Part shown: positions 6,758 to 8,672 of the stretch, in pieces
Layout of the letters: every line of letters begins with the position of its first letter
How positions within the stretch are numbered: the first letter of the stretch is position 1
Source of the DNA: JANQUM01 sp047630355
GTDB lineage: Bacteria; Bacteroidota; Bacteroidia; Cytophagales; Spirosomataceae
Direction: 5' to 3'
NCBI GenBank assembly: GCA_047630355.1
Contig: JBLHXN010000138.1
Coordinates: forward strand, 1 to 8,672
Length of the DNA: 8,672 nucleotides
Position numbers and translations under genes: made by a program
Notes under the pieces: generated by a model
Seen by the model: only the letters and a program-made list of their open reading frames with translations
Database searches by the model: none
What the model was told of the DNA's origin: nothing

Positions 6758-7168
6758 ATGAAAAAATTATCGCTACTGTTACTCGCCTTCACCCTATTTT
6801 TCACAACCCAATGCACACCTGCCGTTGAGGAAGAAATTGAAACTTTGGATAAAAAATTAATGGCCGGGCACGATGAAGTCATGCCCAAGTCAATGAAGTT
6901 AGGAAGCTTAAAAGACGATGTTTTGGTAAAGGCCGCCGAGGGCGATAGTATCTCAAAGTCAGAAGCCGCAAAAATCGCGAATAATTTACAAGCCGCCGAG
7001 GATGACATGTACAAATGGATGGACGATTACAGTGCCGCCATGAATGACGAACCGGATAAAACCAAAAAAGTTGAGACGTACCGCACGCTGAAAGTTGAAG
7101 TTGAAAGAATTTCGACCAATACTGATAATGCTATGCAAGCAGCGTCAGATTTTATAGCCAATAAATAA
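6758..7168 (+). CDS. Small lipoprotein with His/Met-containing motif, SCO-linked
   Basis: This 136-residue protein has a lysine-rich start, a hydrophobic core (LLLLAFTLFF) and Cys19 as the probable lipid-attachment site, although the residue before it (Gln) is unusual for a lipobox. Soon after the Cys come three glutamates (24-26), resembling the acidic lipoprotein export signal that sends Bacteroidota lipoproteins to the cell surface. The mature part looks helical and highly charged. Notable segments are GHDEVMPKSM (37-46) and MYKWMDDY (84-91), which concentrate His, Met and acidic residues. I recall similar short Bacteroidota proteins carrying the misleading name viral A-type inclusion protein. 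It overlaps the SCO gene by one base, so translational coupling is likely. A copper- or metal-related role is inferred from context and the His/Met residues only. Confidence 0.75.
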   Translation: MKKLSLLLLAFTLFFTTQCTPAVEEEIETLDKKLMAGHDEVMPKSMKLGSLKDDVLVKAAEGDSISKSEAAKIANNLQAAEDDMYKWMDDYSAAMNDEPDKTKKVETYRTLKVEVERISTNTDNAMQAASDFIANK

Positions 7169-7854
7169 TGATGAACTTCAAAAAGAAAATTTCTACCATT
7201 TACCGCACCAAAGAAATAAGAAAGGTATTCGCTCTTTCAGCTTTTACTCTTTGTCTCACAACCTTTGTGTTCTCACTGCAAAGCTGCACTGAAACCAATC
7301 GTGAACTTCCGTACCTTGGTCAACACGACGAAATTGACGGCAAAAAAATTTATCATCAGATTCCTGAATTTACGTTTACAAATCAGGACAGTATAACCGT
7401 TACGCAAGATGATTTTAAAGATAAAGTTTACGTTGCAGATTTCTTCTTTACTTCCTGCCCCACTATTTGCCCAGTCATGAAAACGCAAATGCTGCGGGTT
7501 TACAAAAAATTCAGGAATAATCCCGGCGTCGGAATATTATCTCACACAATTGATCCGCGTCACGATTCTGTGAACGTCTTACACGATTACCGCGAACGTC
7601 TCGGCGTATCGGGAAATACGTGGCAATTCGTAACCGGAAAACAAGATGACATTTACAATATCGGTGAGAAATTCTACATGGTAACAGCTCAGGAAGACTC
7701 TACGGCTGTTGCAGAAGGTGGCTTTTTACACAGCGGAGCTTTCGTATTGGTAGACAAAAACCGCCACATCAGAGGCGTTTACGACGGCACTGTTGAAGAC
7801 GAGGTATCGCAACTGATGAAAGACATAGAGTTGCTGTTAAGTAAAGAAAATTGA
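7168..7854 (+). CDS. SCO family protein (copper chaperone/thiol-disulfide type)
   Basis: SCO proteins have a thioredoxin fold and help insert copper into the CuA centre of cytochrome c oxidase or act as thiol reductases. This one is 228 residues. A membrane-targeting segment (about 20-37) ends in the lipobox LQSC, so Cys40 should be lipidated and the domain periplasmic. The copper/redox motif TSCPTICPVM has Cys97 and Cys101 in the CxxxC spacing. The third ligand is likely His188 in GGFLHSGAF, and the conserved DP (129-130) is present. All signature residues are intact. The ATG at 7168 shares its A with the preceding stop codon (TAATG); a second ATG follows immediately at 7171, and either could be the start. 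It lies between a lipoprotein gene and a cytochrome c gene. No cytochrome oxidase subunit is within view. Confidence 0.93.
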   Translation: MMNFKKKISTIYRTKEIRKVFALSAFTLCLTTFVFSLQSCTETNRELPYLGQHDEIDGKKIYHQIPEFTFTNQDSITVTQDDFKDKVYVADFFFTSCPTICPVMKTQMLRVYKKFRNNPGVGILSHTIDPRHDSVNVLHDYRERLGVSGNTWQFVTGKQDDIYNIGEKFYMVTAQEDSTAVAEGGFLHSGAFVLVDKNRHIRGVYDGTVEDEVSQLMKDIELLLSKEN

Positions 7855-7868
7855 CGAGAAAGTTAAAG

Positions 7869-8315
7869 ATGAGTGAAAAACATATTTCGTTAATTCCCAA
7901 AATTGCTATCGTCTGTTTGCTGCTAATTATTGACTGCTCACTGATATCCTGCCAATCTAAAGAAGAGCTTCGCAAAGAGCAAATGATCATAAACGGACGG
8001 GAATTATACGTGGTGCATTGTGCTAATTGCCATCAGGAAAATGGCTCTGGTCTCGGAGATTTATATCCACCCATTGCTAATTCAGACTATCTAAAAAACA
8101 AGGAACGTATTATTTGCATGATTCGGTACGGTGCGTCGGGTGATATGGTCGTGAACGGTAAAACTTATAACCAGGCCATGCCCGCTAATCGTGATCTTTA
8201 TGACCTCGACATTGCTTCAATAATGACCTTTATCTACAACGAATGGGGCGATGAAACGGTAGCAACTTCCGCCGATTCAGTCCACGAAGTTCTTGAAAAC
8301 TGCGAAAAACCATAA
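7869..8315 (+). CDS. Lipid-anchored mono-haem class I cytochrome c
   Basis: This encodes a 148-residue protein with a hydrophobic N-terminal segment (LIPKIAIVCLLLII) and lipobox LISC, making Cys28 the probable lipid anchor. The haem-binding motif CANCH is at 51-55. Met104 in QAMPA is the likely distal haem ligand, and the end of the fold (IASIMTFIYNEWG, about 115-127) is typical of short class I cytochromes. It should carry electrons in the periplasm. The ATG at 7869 was chosen, 14 bases after the SCO stop. A TTG at 7851 overlaps the SCO stop and would add six residues, but it is a weaker codon and adds nothing recognisable. Cotranscription with SCO suggests a link to a copper-containing respiratory enzyme. 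Extra cysteines at 83 and 145 are of unknown meaning. Confidence 0.92.
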   Translation: MSEKHISLIPKIAIVCLLLIIDCSLISCQSKEELRKEQMIINGRELYVVHCANCHQENGSGLGDLYPPIANSDYLKNKERIICMIRYGASGDMVVNGKTYNQAMPANRDLYDLDIASIMTFIYNEWGDETVATSADSVHEVLENCEKP

Positions 8316-8349
8316 ATTTCTTTCATTTTGCCGATTGGATAAGTATATT

Positions 8350-8388
8350 TAAACGTTTATCTAAATAACAGGACGCTTGGAAACGTTT
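8350..8388. promoter_or_regulatory. Two AAACGTTT palindromes, candidate repressor operator
   Basis: The perfect eight-base palindrome AAACGTTT occurs at 8351-8358 and 8381-8388, exactly 30 bases apart, or close to three DNA turns, so both lie on the same face. The first extends to TAAACGTTTA (8350-8359) and is flanked by TATTTA/TAAATA. They lie 89-127 bases upstream of the SdpR-type repressor gene. ArsR-family dimers bind such symmetric sites and SdpR is autoregulatory, so an operator is plausible. The assignment is inferred. Confidence 0.4.
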
Positions 8389-8476
8389 GAACGGTGAAAT
8401 TTAGAAATTTTTCCGAATCAAACATTTCTGATTTAAGCGATTTGCAGTCTTTCCAACTAATTGACCAATTATCAAA

Positions 8477-8672
8477 ATGAACTCTGTCTTTAAAGCCCTC
8501 AACGATTCCACGAGAAGAGAAATATTAGAATTACTGAAAGACGGAGATATGACCGCCGGTAACATCGCTGACCAGTTCAGCATGTCAAAACCGAGCATAT
8601 CACACCACCTGGATTTATTGAAACAAGCCGGGCTTATTTCGCAGATGAAAAAAGGGCAGTTCCGCTATTATT
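8477..8672 (+). CDS. SdpR-type ArsR-family repressor, N-terminal part (3' end outside window)
   Basis: The ATG at 8477 opens a frame that runs off the window after 65 codons. The protein begins MNSVFKALNDSTRREILELL and continues through a winged helix-turn-helix. The recognition helix is MSKPSISHHLDLLKQAGL, and the wing begins at KKGQFRYY. This closely resembles the autorepressor SdpR of Bacillus subtilis, whose gene is paired with the immunity protein gene sdpI. No ArsR metal-binding cysteine motif (CVC) is present in the part seen, arguing against an arsenic or metal sensor. The next gene downstream, outside the window, is often an SdpI-like membrane protein, which would act as sensor for the repressor. 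It is 161 bases from the cytochrome gene and probably has its own promoter. Confidence 0.9.
   Translation, partial: MNSVFKALNDSTRREILELLKDGDMTAGNIADQFSMSKPSISHHLDLLKQAGLISQMKKGQFRYY

Noticed and set aside
6736..7014. 92-codon minus-strand frame opposite the small lipoprotein
   Set aside because: It is serine- and phenylalanine-rich as expected for the shadow of a Lys/Glu-rich coding strand; the plus-strand gene has a signal peptide and is coupled to SCO.
7851..7868. TTG start for the cytochrome c gene overlapping the SCO stop
   Set aside because: The in-frame ATG at 7869 gives a complete lipoprotein signal; the TTG adds only six residues of no recognisable function.
1..8672. CRISPR array, insertion sequence, phage or defence genes
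   Set aside because: No regularly spaced repeats, transposase, terminal repeats, integrase or known defence domains were seen on either strand.

Overview
The window looks like a chromosomal stretch from a member of the Bacteroidota, probably a Cytophagales-like organism of moderate GC. The reasons are a match to the phylum-specific promoter (TTTG, 17 bases, TAAATTTG) in front of recN, starts without clear Shine-Dalgarno sequences, and a PorE-like protein (TPR, PD40 propeller, carboxypeptidase-regulatory-like domains, OmpA_C). Lipoproteins with Bacteroidota-style signals and a Bacteroidota-type SRPBCC protein agree with this. There is no insertion sequence, prophage, CRISPR array, tRNA or rRNA.

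Layout. 1-549 is the C-terminal part of a von Willebrand A (VWA) domain protein, cut by the window edge inside its metal-binding motif. 585-1244 is nth (endonuclease III), running in the same direction. 1303-1749 is a convergent minus-strand gene for an SRPBCC-fold protein. 1750-2474 is a 725-base gene-free divergent region, unusually rich in perfect palindromes, that ends in a good candidate sigma-54 promoter. 2475-4784 encodes the 769-residue PorE-like outer-membrane/peptidoglycan-linked protein, followed by a strong intrinsic terminator. A Bacteroidota-type promoter then drives recN, whose best start is GTG at 5017.

6758-8315 is a compact three-gene unit: a small lipoprotein with a His/Met-containing motif, an SCO-family copper chaperone or thiol protein (overlapping it by one base), and a lipid-anchored mono-haem cytochrome c. 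All three should face the periplasm or sit on a membrane, which suggests a respiratory or copper-handling module. The window closes with the first 65 codons of an SdpR-type ArsR-family repressor. Its upstream region has two copies of the palindrome AAACGTTT exactly 30 bases apart, a plausible operator.

Most genes here are conserved housekeeping types, and I found no clear candidate for a wholly new system. The points most worth pursuing are the palindrome-rich region with its sigma-54 promoter, the lipoprotein-SCO-cytochrome unit, and the paired palindromes before the repressor.
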